DNA of 64,000 nucleotides from Pseudocitrobacter faecalis (GCA_003315335.1 QNRL01000008.1:186001-250000), one strand, 5' to 3'. Shown: positions 53,381-62,214, counted from the stretch's first letter. Translations and numbers: made by a program. The notes: a model not told the origin generated them from the sequence alone.

Positions 53381-54667
53381 ATGAAAATAGCAAAATTGAA
53401 AACCGGTTTGGCGGCTCTGGCGCTGTTGCCGGGTCTGGCGATGGCGGCTCCGGCGACGATCGATAAAGCCGACAACGCCTTTATGATGATTTGTACCGCG
53501 CTGGTACTGTTTATGACCATCCCGGGAATTGCCCTGTTTTACGGTGGCCTGATTCGTGGGAAAAACGTTCTCTCTATGCTGACGCAGGTCGCGGTCACCT
53601 TCGCGCTGGTCTGCGTGCTGTGGGTGGTTTACGGCTACACGCTGGCCTTCGGTACCGGCGGCAGCTTCTTCGGTAACTTTGACTGGGTGATGCTGAAAGG
53701 CATTGCCCTGACCGCACCGATGGGCACCTTTTATCAGTATATCCACGTTGCCTTCCAGGGGTCGTTTGCCTGTATTACCGTTGGCCTGATTGTTGGCGCG
53801 CTGGCGGAGCGCATTCGCTTCTCTGCGGTACTGATTTTCGTGGTTATCTGGCTGACGCTCTCCTACATTCCGATTGCGCACATGGTGTGGGGCGGCGGTC
53901 TGCTGGGCTCTCATGGCGCACTGGACTTCGCGGGTGGTACGGTTGTACACATCAACGCTGCGGTTGCGGGTCTCGTCGGGGCGTATCTGATTGGCAAACG
54001 CGTGGGTTTTGGCAAAGAAGCGTTCAAACCACATAACCTGCCGATGGTGTTTATCGGTACCGCCATCCTTTACTTCGGCTGGTTTGGCTTCAACGCGGGT
54101 TCAGCGAGCGCGGCGAACGAAATTGCCGGTCTGGCTTTCGTGAACACCGTTGTGGCAACGGCGGCAGCGATTCTGGGCTGGGTCTTCGGTGAATGGGCGC
54201 TGCGCGGTAAACCGTCTCTGCTGGGCGCGTGTTCCGGGGCGATTGCGGGCCTGGTGGGAATTACTCCAGCGTGTGGCTTTATCGGTGTCGGCGGCGCGTT
54301 GATCCTCGGTATTGTTGCGGGACTGGCCGGGCTGTGGGGCGTTACCATCCTGAAACGCTGGTTGCGTGTGGATGATCCTTGCGATGTCTTCGGCGTTCAC
54401 GGCGTGTGCGGCATCGTAGGCTGTATCCTGACCGGTATCTTCGCCTCTACCTCCTTTGGCGGTGTCGGTTACGCGGAAGGCGTCACCATGGGTCATCAGG
54501 TGCTGGTACAGCTTGAGAGCATCGGCATCACCATCGTCTGGTCGGGCATTGTGGCCTTCGTTGGCTACAAAGTCGCAGATCTGACCGTGGGGCTACGCGT
54601 GCCGGAAGAGCAGGAGCGTGAAGGGCTGGATGTTAACAGTCACGGCGAGAACGCGTATAACGCCTAA
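53381..54667 (+). CDS. amtB: AmtB, ammonium transporter
   Basis: 428 residues from MKIAKLKTGLAALALLPG. A cleavable signal peptide (to about AMA-AP, residue 22) precedes eleven membrane helices, as in E. coli AmtB. The pore twin histidines lie in SYIPIAHMVWGGG and DVFGVHGVCGIVGC. The cytoplasmic C-terminus (VPEEQEREGLDVNSHGENAY) is the GlnK contact region. Trimeric inner-membrane channel for ammonium uptake. Confidence 0.98.
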   Translation: MKIAKLKTGLAALALLPGLAMAAPATIDKADNAFMMICTALVLFMTIPGIALFYGGLIRGKNVLSMLTQVAVTFALVCVLWVVYGYTLAFGTGGSFFGNFDWVMLKGIALTAPMGTFYQYIHVAFQGSFACITVGLIVGALAERIRFSAVLIFVVIWLTLSYIPIAHMVWGGGLLGSHGALDFAGGTVVHINAAVAGLVGAYLIGKRVGFGKEAFKPHNLPMVFIGTAILYFGWFGFNAGSASAANEIAGLAFVNTVVATAAAILGWVFGEWALRGKPSLLGACSGAIAGLVGITPACGFIGVGGALILGIVAGLAGLWGVTILKRWLRVDDPCDVFGVHGVCGIVGCILTGIFASTSFGGVGYAEGVTMGHQVLVQLESIGITIVWSGIVAFVGYKVADLTVGLRVPEEQEREGLDVNSHGENAYNA

Positions 54668-54681
54668 TCAGTGCTCACAAA

Positions 54682-54704
54682 AAGCCTCCGCAAGCGGAGG
54701 CTTT
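54682..54704. terminator. Left copy of duplicated amtB terminator hairpin
   Basis: CCTCCG-CAAG-CGGAGG flanked by AAG and CTTT. The copy at 54857-54880 has the same stem, but its loop reads CTTG, the reverse complement of CAAG. Confidence 0.8.
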
Positions 54705-54856
54705 GAGACTGATGACTAACGCGAAATTGCCTGATGCGCTACGCTTATCAGGCCTACAAGGATTCTGCAATATATTGAACTAGCACGATTTTGTAGGCCG
54801 GATAAGGCGTTTTCGCCGCATCCGGCAAGAACAAAGCGCACTTTGTCAGCAATCTG
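54705..54856. repeat. BIME-type element nested between two terminator hairpins (copy 3)
   Basis: 152 bp, nearly identical to the element at 12588-12740: GAGACTGATGACTAACGC at the left end, paired inverted REPs (about 54727-54760 and 54793-54829), and GTCAGCAATCTG at the right end. Same nesting inside a terminator pair. Confidence 0.85.
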
Positions 54857-54880
54857 AAGCCTCCGCTTGCGGAGGCTTTT
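54857..54880. terminator. Right copy of duplicated amtB/tesB terminator hairpin
   Basis: CCTCCG-CTTG-CGGAGG with a short T-run, 16 bases downstream of the tesB stop on the other strand. Works for convergent amtB and tesB. Confidence 0.82.
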
Positions 54881-54896
54881 GCTTTCAGACGTCAAC

Positions 54897-55757
54897 CTAT
54901 CCGCGATTACGCATCACGCCTTCCTGTACCGTCGATGCCACCAGTACGCCATCCTGCGAATAGAACTCGCCGCGTACAAAGCCACGCGCGCTGGAGGCTG
55001 AAGTACTTTCCACGCTGTACAGCAGCCACTCATTCAGGTTAAACGGACGATGGAACCACATGGAATGGTCAATCGTCGCAACCTGCATCCCTTTTTCCAG
55101 GAAACCGACACCGTGCGGCTGAAGCGCGACCGGCAGGAAGTTGAGATCGGAGGCATAACCCAGCAAATTCTGGTGTACGCGTAAATCATCCGGCACCGCC
55201 CCGTTAGCGCGCAGCCAGACCTGACGTTTCGGCTCGGCGACGTGGCCTTTCAGTGGGTTATGGAACTCCACCGGGCGAATTTCCAGCGGACGCTCGCAGA
55301 GGAATTTATCTTTTAACACCTGCGGTAACAGATGCTCCAGCGAACGGGCGATATCGGTTTCTGACGGCAGGCTCTCCGGCGCGGGCGCATCGGGCATGGT
55401 TTTCTGATGCTCGTAACCCGGCTCTGGTGCCTGGAATGACGCGGTCATATAGAAAATCGGTTTACCGTTCTGAATCGCCGACACCCGGCGAGCGCTGAAA
55501 CTGTTACCGTCGCGCAGCACTTCAACGTCATAGACAATCGGCTTCAGGCTGTCGCCCGGGCGCAAGAAATAGCTGTGAAACGAGTGAATCAGGCGTTCTA
55601 CGGGAACCGTTTCTTTTGCGGCATAAAGCGCCTGACCCACAACCTGGCCGCCAAATACCTGACGCAGCCCCAAATCTTCGCTCTGCCCGCGGAATAATCC
55701 TTCTTCGATTTTTTCCAGATTCAACAATGCCAGTAAGTTTGAAAGCGCCTGACTCAT
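54897..55757 (-). CDS. tesB: TesB, acyl-CoA thioesterase II
   Basis: 286 residues from [18 protein letters not shown]; a Met four codons earlier is possible but not conserved. Double hot-dog fold. [21 protein letters not shown] and the catalytic Asp in the [11 protein letters not shown] segment, with Thr and Gln partners near ESTSASS and [10 protein letters not shown]. It hydrolyses medium- to long-chain acyl-CoA and 3-hydroxyacyl-CoA in the cytoplasm. Divergent from ybaY. Confidence 0.97.
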   Translation of the reverse strand: MSQALSNLLALLNLEKIEEGLFRGQSEDLGLRQVFGGQVVGQALYAAKETVPVERLIHSFHSYFLRPGDSLKPIVYDVEVLRDGNSFSARRVSAIQNGKPIFYMTASFQAPEPGYEHQKTMPDAPAPESLPSETDIARSLEHLLPQVLKDKFLCERPLEIRPVEFHNPLKGHVAEPKRQVWLRANGAVPDDLRVHQNLLGYASDLNFLPVALQPHGVGFLEKGMQVATIDHSMWFHRPFNLNEWLLYSVESTSASSARGFVRGEFYSQDGVLVASTVQEGVMRNRG

Positions 55758-55974
55758 AAATGTCCTCAATAATATTTTTCATCGCCGCGGCGAGGGATGA
55801 GCACAGTATAACGCAGTTTTGCAGCTGGTCCGATGGGTGCAAAAGTCTGAATAAAAGGTACTTTGCAGGAAAAAAAAGGAGATCTGTGCCACACTTAACG
55901 CGTTATGACTGTTTATGAATGGTCGCTCTGGCAGGAAAAAATCCTGCAGATGCATGAGCGAAAAGGAGAACGCA

Positions 55975-56544
55975 ATGAAAATCGTGCCAATGTTAAGTGG
56001 AATAGCCATCGCCGTCGCCCTGTCTGCCTGTGCAGATAAGAGTGCTGATATTCAGACCCCGGCGCCAAATCCGAGCGCGGCGGGCGCTACACAAGGCGCT
56101 ATTCAGCAGCCGAGTGTAACGGGTACCGTTTGGATCCGTCAGAAAGTGGCCCTGCCACCCGATGCCGTGCTGACCGTTACCGTTTCTGATGCCTCGCTCG
56201 CGGATGCACCGTCCAAAGTTATCGCTCAGAAAGTGACGCGTACCGAAGGGAAACAGGCACCCTTTAGCTTTGTGCTGCCGTTCAACCCGAAGGACATCCA
56301 GCCTAATGCCCGAATTCTGTTGAGCGCAGCCATTACGCTGAATGATAAGCTGATCTTTATCACTGACACCGTGCAGCCTATTATCAATCAGGGCGGCACC
56401 AAAGCTGACCTGACGCTGGTTCCGGTACAGCAGACGGCCATGCCAATGCAACAAACCGGTGGTGCGGCAACGACCGTACCCTCAACGTCGCCAACCCAGG
56501 TTAATCCGTCTTCTTCGGATCCGGCGCCGACGCAAATCCCGTAA
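55975..56544 (+). CDS. ybaY: YbaY, predicted lipoprotein of the YbaY/type-III pilotin-like family
   Basis: 189 residues from MKIVPMLSGIAIAVALSAC, preceded by AAAAGGAGAA; lipobox LSAC places the lipid on Cys19. A beta-sandwich domain follows (GTVWIRQKVALPPDAVLTVTV; FSFVLPFNPKDIQPNARI), resembling secretion-pilotin folds, then a Thr/Pro/Ser-rich tail. Length agrees with E. coli (190). Role unknown; in E. coli linked to osmotic stress (sigma-S). Confidence 0.93.
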   Translation: MKIVPMLSGIAIAVALSACADKSADIQTPAPNPSAAGATQGAIQQPSVTGTVWIRQKVALPPDAVLTVTVSDASLADAPSKVIAQKVTRTEGKQAPFSFVLPFNPKDIQPNARILLSAAITLNDKLIFITDTVQPIINQGGTKADLTLVPVQQTAMPMQQTGGAATTVPSTSPTQVNPSSSDPAPTQIP

Positions 56545-56547
56545 TCA

Positions 56548-56661
56548 ACATTGCCTGATGCGCGGCGCTTATCAGGCCTACAAGGTTTCTGCACTATTTT
56601 GTAGGCCGGATAAGGCGAAGCCGCATCCGGCAAGAACAACGCGAACGTTGTCAGTAACCTG
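56548..56661. repeat. BIME element before the ybaY/ybaZ terminator (one-sided relative of the nested elements)
   Basis: Paired inverted REPs (about 56551-56584, TTGCCTGATGCGC to TCAGGCCTAC, and 56599-56633, TGTAGGCCGGATAAGGC to GCATCCGGCAAG), ending in GAACGTTGTCAGTAACCT like the right end of the nested elements. The left outer repeat and the left terminator copy are missing. Confidence 0.8.
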
Positions 56662-56662
56662 T

Positions 56663-56690
56663 AATGCCCTCCTCGCGAGGGCATTTTTTT
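56663..56690. terminator. Terminator between convergent ybaY and ybaZ
   Basis: AATGCCCTC-CTC-GCGAGGGCATT type stem (ATGCCCTC with GAGGGCAT) followed by seven T's. Directly at the ybaZ stop codon. Confidence 0.85.
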
Positions 56691-57001
56691 TAGTAGATCC
56701 AGCGGTACTTCTGCAAATCAATCTTCCCACCGCCTGATACCTGCACGCCCTCGGCGAGCAGCGCCTGTCGCTGGCGCTGTAAATCCGGGCCGGTAAGGGA
56801 AATGGTGCCGTGGCGATTCACTACCCGATGCCAGGGCAATGTAGAGCCTTCCGGCAGGCGCTTTAATACGCCACCAACCTGCCGCGCTGCACGTGGCGAA
56901 CCCGCCAGACGCGCCACATCACCGTAGGTGGTGACGAAGCCTTCCGGGATCGAGGCGACAATTTGCCAGACTCGCTGGGGAAAGGAATCGAGTGCGTCCA
57001 T
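56690..57001 (-). CDS. ybaZ: YbaZ (Atl), alkyltransferase-like DNA repair protein
   Basis: 103 residues. O6-alkylguanine transferase-like fold whose active-site PCHR is PWHR (TLPWHRVVNRHG), so it binds O6-alkylguanine without removing the alkyl group and flags it for nucleotide excision repair. The Arg finger and HTH are visible in SPRAARQVGGVLKRL. N-terminally shorter than the 129-residue E. coli annotation, but all core motifs are present. Confidence 0.93.
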   Translation of the reverse strand: MDALDSFPQRVWQIVASIPEGFVTTYGDVARLAGSPRAARQVGGVLKRLPEGSTLPWHRVVNRHGTISLTGPDLQRQRQALLAEGVQVSGGGKIDLQKYRWIY

Positions 57002-57097
57002 AGTCTGTTCCTGATAAACCAGCGTTCAGCATAATCAGCAACCTGCGTGCTGTGAAGGGGCGATTGCGCAAGAATCCAGCAGGTAACCGCAGATGGC

Positions 57098-57126
57098 TTG
57101 CAATTGCATGGCACTGCAGGGATAAT
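57098..57126 (+). promoter_or_regulatory. Sigma-70 promoter of ffs
   Basis: TTGCAA (57098-57103), 17-base spacer, GATAAT (57121-57126), followed by a GC-rich discriminator (GCGCCAGCGCG) typical of stable-RNA promoters. It predicts a start near 57133 and a leader of about 25 bases removed by RNase P. Confidence 0.8.
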
Positions 57127-57159
57127 GCGCCAGCGCGTTAGGTAACTAACGCTCTCAAT

Positions 57160-57273
57160 GGGGGCTCTGTTGGTTCTCCCGCAACGCTACTCTGTTCACC
57201 AGGTCAGGTCCGGAAGGAAGCAGCCAGGGCAGATGACGCGTGTGCCGGGATGTAGCTGGCAGGGCCCCCACCC
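57160..57273 (+). ncRNA. ffs: 4.5S RNA (signal recognition particle RNA)
   Basis: 114 bases, matching E. coli ffs almost base for base. The SRP domain IV loop region GTCAGGTCCGGAAGGAAGCA (with the GGAA tetraloop and asymmetric loop that bind Ffh) is at the tip, and GGGGGCTCTG pairs with CAGGGCCCCC at the ends. With Ffh it targets inner-membrane proteins cotranslationally. Confidence 0.98.
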
Positions 57274-57354
57274 AATTCAGCTCTCCGCAATAACGTTTTC
57301 CTCTCTCAACAATACCACGACATCTTTCATCGCCTCTGAGTCGCGGCAAAGCCG

Positions 57355-58782
57355 TTAAATGATTTTGCGTAAGCGATGCGTATTTTGCTGCCCGGCAAGC
57401 GTCTGCCAGATCGGCTGTAATAATTCGAAGGCATTACGCAATGTTTCATCCGGCAGCGTAAAAGGCAGGCGCAGGTTGCGTTCAAACGCGCCCGCCAGCC
57501 CGAAGCGCGTGCCTGTGCCCAGATGAATTCCCACGCCTTCCGCCTGGGCGGCAAACTGCGTCGCCAGCATTTCGGGCAGCTCAACCCAGAAAGAGAGTCC
57601 GCCTTCAGGCTGGGTAAAGCGCCACTCCGGAAAATAGTCTTGCATGAGTGCGGCGCACATGTCGCGACGTTGCGCCAGCATCGCTCTTCTGGCAGGCATT
57701 AATTGGTCACTGTTTTCCAGTAACCACAGCGCCGCTAATTGTTCCAGCAGGGGGGAGCCGAGATCGAGCGTATCGCGCGCCTGAATCAGCGACGCGAGCG
57801 TGCGTGTTGAGGCCCGAACCCACCCTAAACGTAAACCACCCCAGAAACTTTTCCCGGCAGAGCCGATGGTAATCACCGGGGCATCGGCATTGAAAGCGGC
57901 CAGCGGCGGGGGAGGTGGGGCGTTGTACCATAAATCGACCATCGTTTCGTCTACCACCAGCGTGGTGCGCGTGCGAGCGCTAAGGTCGGCAACAATCTGC
58001 CGTGTGGCGTGGTCCATACAGCGACCGGTGGGATTATGAAAATCAGGCATCAGCCATGCCAGACGCGGCGCGGTCTGCGCGATGATGGCCGCCAGCCCGT
58101 CGGTATCCCAGCCCTGCGTGGGCAAAGATAAACCCACGGGGCGGCAGGATGCGCCCTGAATCGCGGCAATCGCTAACGGATAAGTAGGATTCTCAACCAC
58201 CACGCGATCGCCCGGCCCGGTCATTGCACGTAACACCAGCGCCAGCCCGCTGAGCGCGCCGTTCACCAGCATAATCTCGTCCGCTTTTGTCGGCAGGCCG
58301 CGTGCGCAGTAACGATGCGCAATGGCTTCCCGCAGTACCCTTAATCCATGCTGGTCGTAGCCCGTGTGGTGCAGATAGCCTGGCAGCATGGTTAATGCAT
58401 GGCTGTAGGCCTGATGAATTTCAGCGCCCGCACTCAGCGCGGCGGTAGAAAGATCCAGCGCCTCAGGTGCCGACATGCGGGTCGGAATCTCTCGGCGGCC
58501 TTCCGGTAACATTACCCACGAGCCGCTACCGTGGCGACTTTGTAGATACCCTTCATCCCGCAGCTGCGCCAGTGCGCTGGCGATAGTGGTACGACTGACG
58601 CCTAACACCGTGGCAAATTCACGTTCGCCGGGCAAACGGCTCTCCAGCGGTAATCGCCCATCAAGGATCAGCAAACGCAGCGCCTGCGCCAGCTGCCGCC
58701 AGAGCGGAGTGCGTGAGTTTGTCTCCTGCCAGTGGCCCAGCAGGCGTACCAAAGAGTGTGATGCCGAGCGTCGCGGTGTCAT
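57355..58782 (-). CDS. yczR: YczR-like MocR-family regulator (GntR-HTH/aminotransferase fusion)
   Basis: 475 residues from the ATG giving MTPRRSASHSLVRLLGHW. A Met 30 codons earlier would run through the operator-like repeats and overlap yczE, so it is rejected. N-terminal GntR winged helix (about 20-90; LPGEREFATVLGVSRTTIASA) is fused to an aminotransferase-I fold domain with a PLP Lys in TIGSAGKSFWGGLRLGW and the DFHNPTGR motif. Divergent from a YczE-type membrane protein, the pairing that defines the YczR subgroup of MocR regulators. Confidence 0.85.
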   Translation of the reverse strand: MTPRRSASHSLVRLLGHWQETNSRTPLWRQLAQALRLLILDGRLPLESRLPGEREFATVLGVSRTTIASALAQLRDEGYLQSRHGSGSWVMLPEGRREIPTRMSAPEALDLSTAALSAGAEIHQAYSHALTMLPGYLHHTGYDQHGLRVLREAIAHRYCARGLPTKADEIMLVNGALSGLALVLRAMTGPGDRVVVENPTYPLAIAAIQGASCRPVGLSLPTQGWDTDGLAAIIAQTAPRLAWLMPDFHNPTGRCMDHATRQIVADLSARTRTTLVVDETMVDLWYNAPPPPPLAAFNADAPVITIGSAGKSFWGGLRLGWVRASTRTLASLIQARDTLDLGSPLLEQLAALWLLENSDQLMPARRAMLAQRRDMCAALMQDYFPEWRFTQPEGGLSFWVELPEMLATQFAAQAEGVGIHLGTGTRFGLAGAFERNLRLPFTLPDETLRNAFELLQPIWQTLAGQQNTHRLRKII

Positions 58783-58786
58783 ATGC

Positions 58787-58847
58787 AGTCCACTTTTTAA
58801 AAACTGGTCATTAATCATAAGTCCATTTTCACCGATGATGAAGTCCT
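58787..58847. promoter_or_regulatory. Direct-repeat operator candidate for YczR
   Basis: Three direct copies of AGTCC(A/T): AGTCCA at 58787-58792, AGTCCA at 58820-58825 and AGTCCT at 58842-58847, starting 33 and 22 bases apart (about three and two helical turns). MocR-type dimers commonly bind direct repeats. They fill the 88-base gap between yczR and yczE. Confidence 0.65.
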
Positions 58848-58870
58848 GAACGCTTATTTTGAGGTGCATC

Positions 58871-59473
58871 ATGCTCCGTCGACTTACCCAGCTATATATC
58901 GGTTTGGCCCTTTACGGTGTTTCCACGGCGATGTTTGTTCGTGCGGATCTGGGGGCGGATCCATGGAACGTATTTCATCTCGGCGTCGCCAGCCTGCTGT
59001 CGATGAATATTGGTCTGGTGATTATCGCCACCGGCGTCCTGGTGCTGCTGTTCTGGATCCCCCTGCGCCAGCGTCCGGGGTTGGGTACGGTCAGTAACGT
59101 GATTGTGCTGGGGCTGACCGCCGATGCGACGCTGGCTATTCTGCCGCCGCTGGAATCTCTGGTGGCGCGTAGCGCGCTGCTGGCTGCGGCAATTGTGGTG
59201 AATGCGCTGGCAACGGGGATGTATATCGGCGCGGGCTTCGGCGCGGGGCCGCGCGATGGCCTGATGACCGGGCTGCACGCGCGTACCGGCTGGTCGGTAC
59301 GGATGATCCGCACCACGATTGAACTGTCAGTGCTGGTGATTGGCGTGCTGCTGGGCGGAACGTTTGGCGTGGGCACCGTGCTGTATGCCCTGGCGATCGG
59401 CCCCTTAATTCAGCTCTGCCTGCCGTGGTTTCGTCAACCCACCGGCACGCGTAGTGCGGCCGTCATTTCCTGA
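58871..59473 (+). CDS. yczE: YczE-family membrane protein
   Basis: 200 residues from MLRRLTQLYIGLALYGV, about five membrane helices (YczE/YyaS/YitT-like). Conserved ADLGADPWNVFHLGV near the N-terminus and GAGFGAGPRDGLMTGLH in the middle. Function unknown; in Bacillus yczE is near surfactin genes and affects its production. Expression is probably set by the divergent YczR through the AGTCC repeats. Confidence 0.82.
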   Translation: MLRRLTQLYIGLALYGVSTAMFVRADLGADPWNVFHLGVASLLSMNIGLVIIATGVLVLLFWIPLRQRPGLGTVSNVIVLGLTADATLAILPPLESLVARSALLAAAIVVNALATGMYIGAGFGAGPRDGLMTGLHARTGWSVRMIRTTIELSVLVIGVLLGGTFGVGTVLYALAIGPLIQLCLPWFRQPTGTRSAAVIS

Positions 59474-59579
59474 GCGCAGAGTTGCGGGTGCGCTACGCGT
59501 TTAGCGGGTAGCAGAACTAAACTTATCAACAGACGCGGCCAGGTTTTCTGGCTGCGCTGTCACTTCGGAGGTTTATCTG

Positions 59580-59933
59580 ATGAAGTATGTTGATGGTTTC
59601 GTTGTGGCTGTTCCCGCGGAAAATAAGGAGGCGTACCGCGAGATGGCCGCAAAAGCAGCGCCGCTGTTTAAAGAGTTCGGCGCAACCCGCATTGTCGAAT
59701 GCTGGGCGGATGATGTGCCTAACGGCAATCTGACCGATTTTCGCATGGCGGTGCAGGCAGAAGAGCACGAAGAGGTGGTCTTCAGCTGGATTGAATACCC
59801 TTCCAAAGATGTTCGTGATGCGGCAAATGAGAAAATGATGAACGACCCGCGCATGAAGGCGCTGGGGGAGTCGATGCCGTTTGACGGACGACGTATGATC
59901 TACGGGGGGTTCCTGCCCATCGTCGACGAGTAG
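59580..59933 (+). CDS. ybaA: YbaA, DUF1428 protein
   Basis: 117 residues, the E. coli YbaA length and sequence type: MKYVDGFVVAVPAENKEAYR, DDVPNGNLTDFRMAVQAE and MPFDGRRMIYGGF. A dimeric alpha-beta barrel fold is expected (DUF1428). No catalytic role known. Preceded by CGGAGG. Sits between yczE and the flavin-reductase gene; in E. coli it is beside ffs and ylaB. Confidence 0.93.
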   Translation: MKYVDGFVVAVPAENKEAYREMAAKAAPLFKEFGATRIVECWADDVPNGNLTDFRMAVQAEEHEEVVFSWIEYPSKDVRDAANEKMMNDPRMKALGESMPFDGRRMIYGGFLPIVDE

Positions 59934-59972
59934 CCAGGCTGGCTGTGCGGCGTGCCGCCAGCCAGCCGCATG

Positions 59973-60518
59973 TCAGGAGACTTTGGTAAACAAGCGGTGG
60001 CGGTCAATCACCTCACCGTCACCGCGAAAAATCCCGCCGCCCGTATAATGCAGCGTTTGCGGCCATTCAGGCTCGGGCTTCACGCGTGCGGCGACCACTT
60101 CAAAAATAAAGAAATTGTAGCGCTCGACCAGCGCGTCATCATACAAACGACACTCAAAGCTGGCGTGACATTCTGCAATACCCGGCGCAGCAACCAGCTC
60201 GCTTTTTTCTGCCGTAAGATCAAAATGGGCGAACTTATCGGTGCTGTCGCCGCGACAATTGCCGATGCCGGAGACGATATCCACCATGCTGGCATCGGGC
60301 AGATTAATCACACATTCGCCGCTCTGGCGGATTAAGGCATAGCTGACGTTGCCGGCGGAAATCATCAACCCCACCAGCGAGGGGGAAAACTCAAGTATGG
60401 TGTGCCAGCCCAGCGTCATAATGTTGTTTTTGCCCTGCCAGTGGCTGCTGACCAGCACCACCGGGCCGGGCTCCAGCCAGTGACGCACATCTTCCAGAGG
60501 CCAGTGTTGCTTGTTCAT
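59973..60518 (-). CDS. Flavin-reductase-like FMN-binding protein
   Basis: 181 residues from MNKQHWPLEDVRHWLEPG, preceded by GAAGGAGAG; an open frame extends upstream without homology. FMN-binding split barrel of the flavin reductase-like family: VLVSSHWQGKNNIMTLGWHT, then FSPSLVGLMISAGNVSYALI and ECVINLPDASM. It may be a reductase for FMN/FAD or a flavoprotein of unknown role. Absent from this spot in E. coli K-12; 40 bases after pdeB stop on the same strand. Confidence 0.83.
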   Translation of the reverse strand: MNKQHWPLEDVRHWLEPGPVVLVSSHWQGKNNIMTLGWHTILEFSPSLVGLMISAGNVSYALIRQSGECVINLPDASMVDIVSGIGNCRGDSTDKFAHFDLTAEKSELVAAPGIAECHASFECRLYDDALVERYNFFIFEVVAARVKPEPEWPQTLHYTGGGIFRGDGEVIDRHRLFTKVS

Positions 60519-60558
60519 TGCGCTCTCCTTCTCGTTGGCTTTACCGTAAGCATAGCCC

Positions 60559-62118
60559 TTAGTGCGAGCGCAAATTCTCCTCGGCCCAGATAATAAAATC
60601 AGTTTTTGGCAGCGCTTTGCTGTACAGCCAGCCCTGGCCGTAATGCACGCCGTGCTGATATAACCACTCCTGCTGGCAGGCATTTTCGATCCCTTCGGCC
60701 ACCACATCCAGCTTCAGGCTTTTCGCCATTTCGATGATATGCGGCGTCACCTGCTGGTATTCCAGCGCATCCACAAACGATTTATCGATTTTCAGGGTAT
60801 CGACTTCCAGATCCTGCAGATAACGCAAACTGGAATACCCGGTGCCAAAATCATCGATGTAAATCGCATGCCCCGCTTTGCGATAACTTGCGATGGCAGG
60901 CAACGTGGTGGTTGGGTCGGCAAAACCACGCTCGGTCAATTCCAGGGCGATTTGCGAGGGCAATACCTTGCTGTGATTAAGCTGCTCTTTTAATAACGCA
61001 GGAAGTGTGGCAGAACGAAGATCCTCAACTGAAAGATTGATGGAGATGTGGAGATCCGGATGAACATGAAGCCATTTCCCCAGGTCGTGGAATACGTTTT
61101 TTACCACCGTTTCTGTGAGTCGGGTGATAAGCCCGGTTTGCTCAGCGAGCGGAATAAAAATTTCCGGGGACAAATAGCTGCCATCGGCTTGCTGCCAGCG
61201 TGCCAGCGCTTCAGCGCCAACAATTCGCCCGCTTTTTAGCGAAACAATCGGCTGATAGTGAACGGTGATGGCCGATTCATTTAAGGCGTCGAGCATACGG
61301 TGGTGGGGGGACTGCAGGCGCCGTAACAGACGCATAATAAACCAGGCGGCTAACAAACTGATTAAGATGCCAATCGGTAACCAGATAAGCAATTGATGAT
61401 GCCAGCTGGCGACTTTAGGTTGTACCGGCGACCAGGTGACCACCGCCAGATCAAGCTCGGGATAATGCCGCACGGTGTAGATAGTGTGATTGACCGTCAG
61501 GGTTTCCAGCCCCTCTTTTTGCATGCGTTTGAACACCGCAATATCAATCGGCTGGCTGCTTGCCAGCACGCGGTCTCTCACCGTGCCCAGAAGCGCAGAC
61601 TGAATATTGCTGAGCTCAGAGGGAATCACGTCGATAAAGGAAAGCGGGTCGATAATCACCATATGCTGCTTGCTGGCGACAGCAATCATATGATGGTCAA
61701 GGCCAAGATCGTTCTTCGCGGTAAACCAGGTTCGGTAGCCATCGGGTGTCACGCGATCGGGTTCCGGATAGGTGATGGGGGCGCTTTGCACCTCCAGCGA
61801 GGAGCATATCGGCGTTAAGCCCTCAAGATAAAGCACTTCCTGAACATAGCGCCAGGAGTAGGAGAGGCGGCGCATTTCAAGCAGTTGCTGCGGGCTACAG
61901 CCCGGATTTTTGGAGGCGTCAATCTGGACAAGCGCGGCTTTCGCTTGATCCAGCACCTGCAGCGTGCGCGCCATCACGCGCGAAGCGTAGAGTTCCTGTT
62001 CATCCCTGAACTGGGCGTCCGCTTCTTGATGAGCCAGCCAGATGCTCAGTAAAATCGGCAAAAAAATTGCCAAAATGAGCACGCCCGTCACCAGACCCAC
62101 CAGATGTCGTGTTGTCAC
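60559..62118 (-). CDS. pdeB: PdeB (YlaB), CSS-EAL c-di-GMP phosphodiesterase
   Basis: 519 residues, GTG start. Two membrane helices (about 8-28 and 240-265) enclose a periplasmic CSS domain with the ICSSLEV motif and a second Cys near NPGCSPQ, a redox-sensed pair controlled by DsbA/DsbB in this family. The cytoplasmic EAL domain starts near VHYQPIVSLKSGRIVGAEALARW and includes the Mg ligand motif YIDDFGTGYSSL; all catalytic residues look intact. It hydrolyses c-di-GMP to pGpG, favouring motility. Confidence 0.94.
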   Translation of the reverse strand: MTTRHLVGLVTGVLILAIFLPILLSIWLAHQEADAQFRDEQELYASRVMARTLQVLDQAKAALVQIDASKNPGCSPQQLLEMRRLSYSWRYVQEVLYLEGLTPICSSLEVQSAPITYPEPDRVTPDGYRTWFTAKNDLGLDHHMIAVASKQHMVIIDPLSFIDVIPSELSNIQSALLGTVRDRVLASSQPIDIAVFKRMQKEGLETLTVNHTIYTVRHYPELDLAVVTWSPVQPKVASWHHQLLIWLPIGILISLLAAWFIMRLLRRLQSPHHRMLDALNESAITVHYQPIVSLKSGRIVGAEALARWQQADGSYLSPEIFIPLAEQTGLITRLTETVVKNVFHDLGKWLHVHPDLHISINLSVEDLRSATLPALLKEQLNHSKVLPSQIALELTERGFADPTTTLPAIASYRKAGHAIYIDDFGTGYSSLRYLQDLEVDTLKIDKSFVDALEYQQVTPHIIEMAKSLKLDVVAEGIENACQQEWLYQHGVHYGQGWLYSKALPKTDFIIWAEENLRSH

Positions 62119-62214
62119 AGCGTTGTCCTTAATGTGGCAAAGTACGACAAGTATATCCCATTAAAATAATAAGCTTATTAAACAATAGGGTTATTCTGAG
62201 ATTGACTGCGCAAA
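62119..62214. other. Gap between pdeB and the ABC operon
   Basis: 96 bases, AT-rich, holding the probable pdeB promoter (minus strand). No terminator hairpin is clear after the permease gene, so read-through into pdeB is possible. Confidence 0.4.

Noticed and set aside
53042-54034. 330-codon minus-strand frame over glnK-amtB
   Set aside because: Antisense shadow; glnK and amtB are certain.
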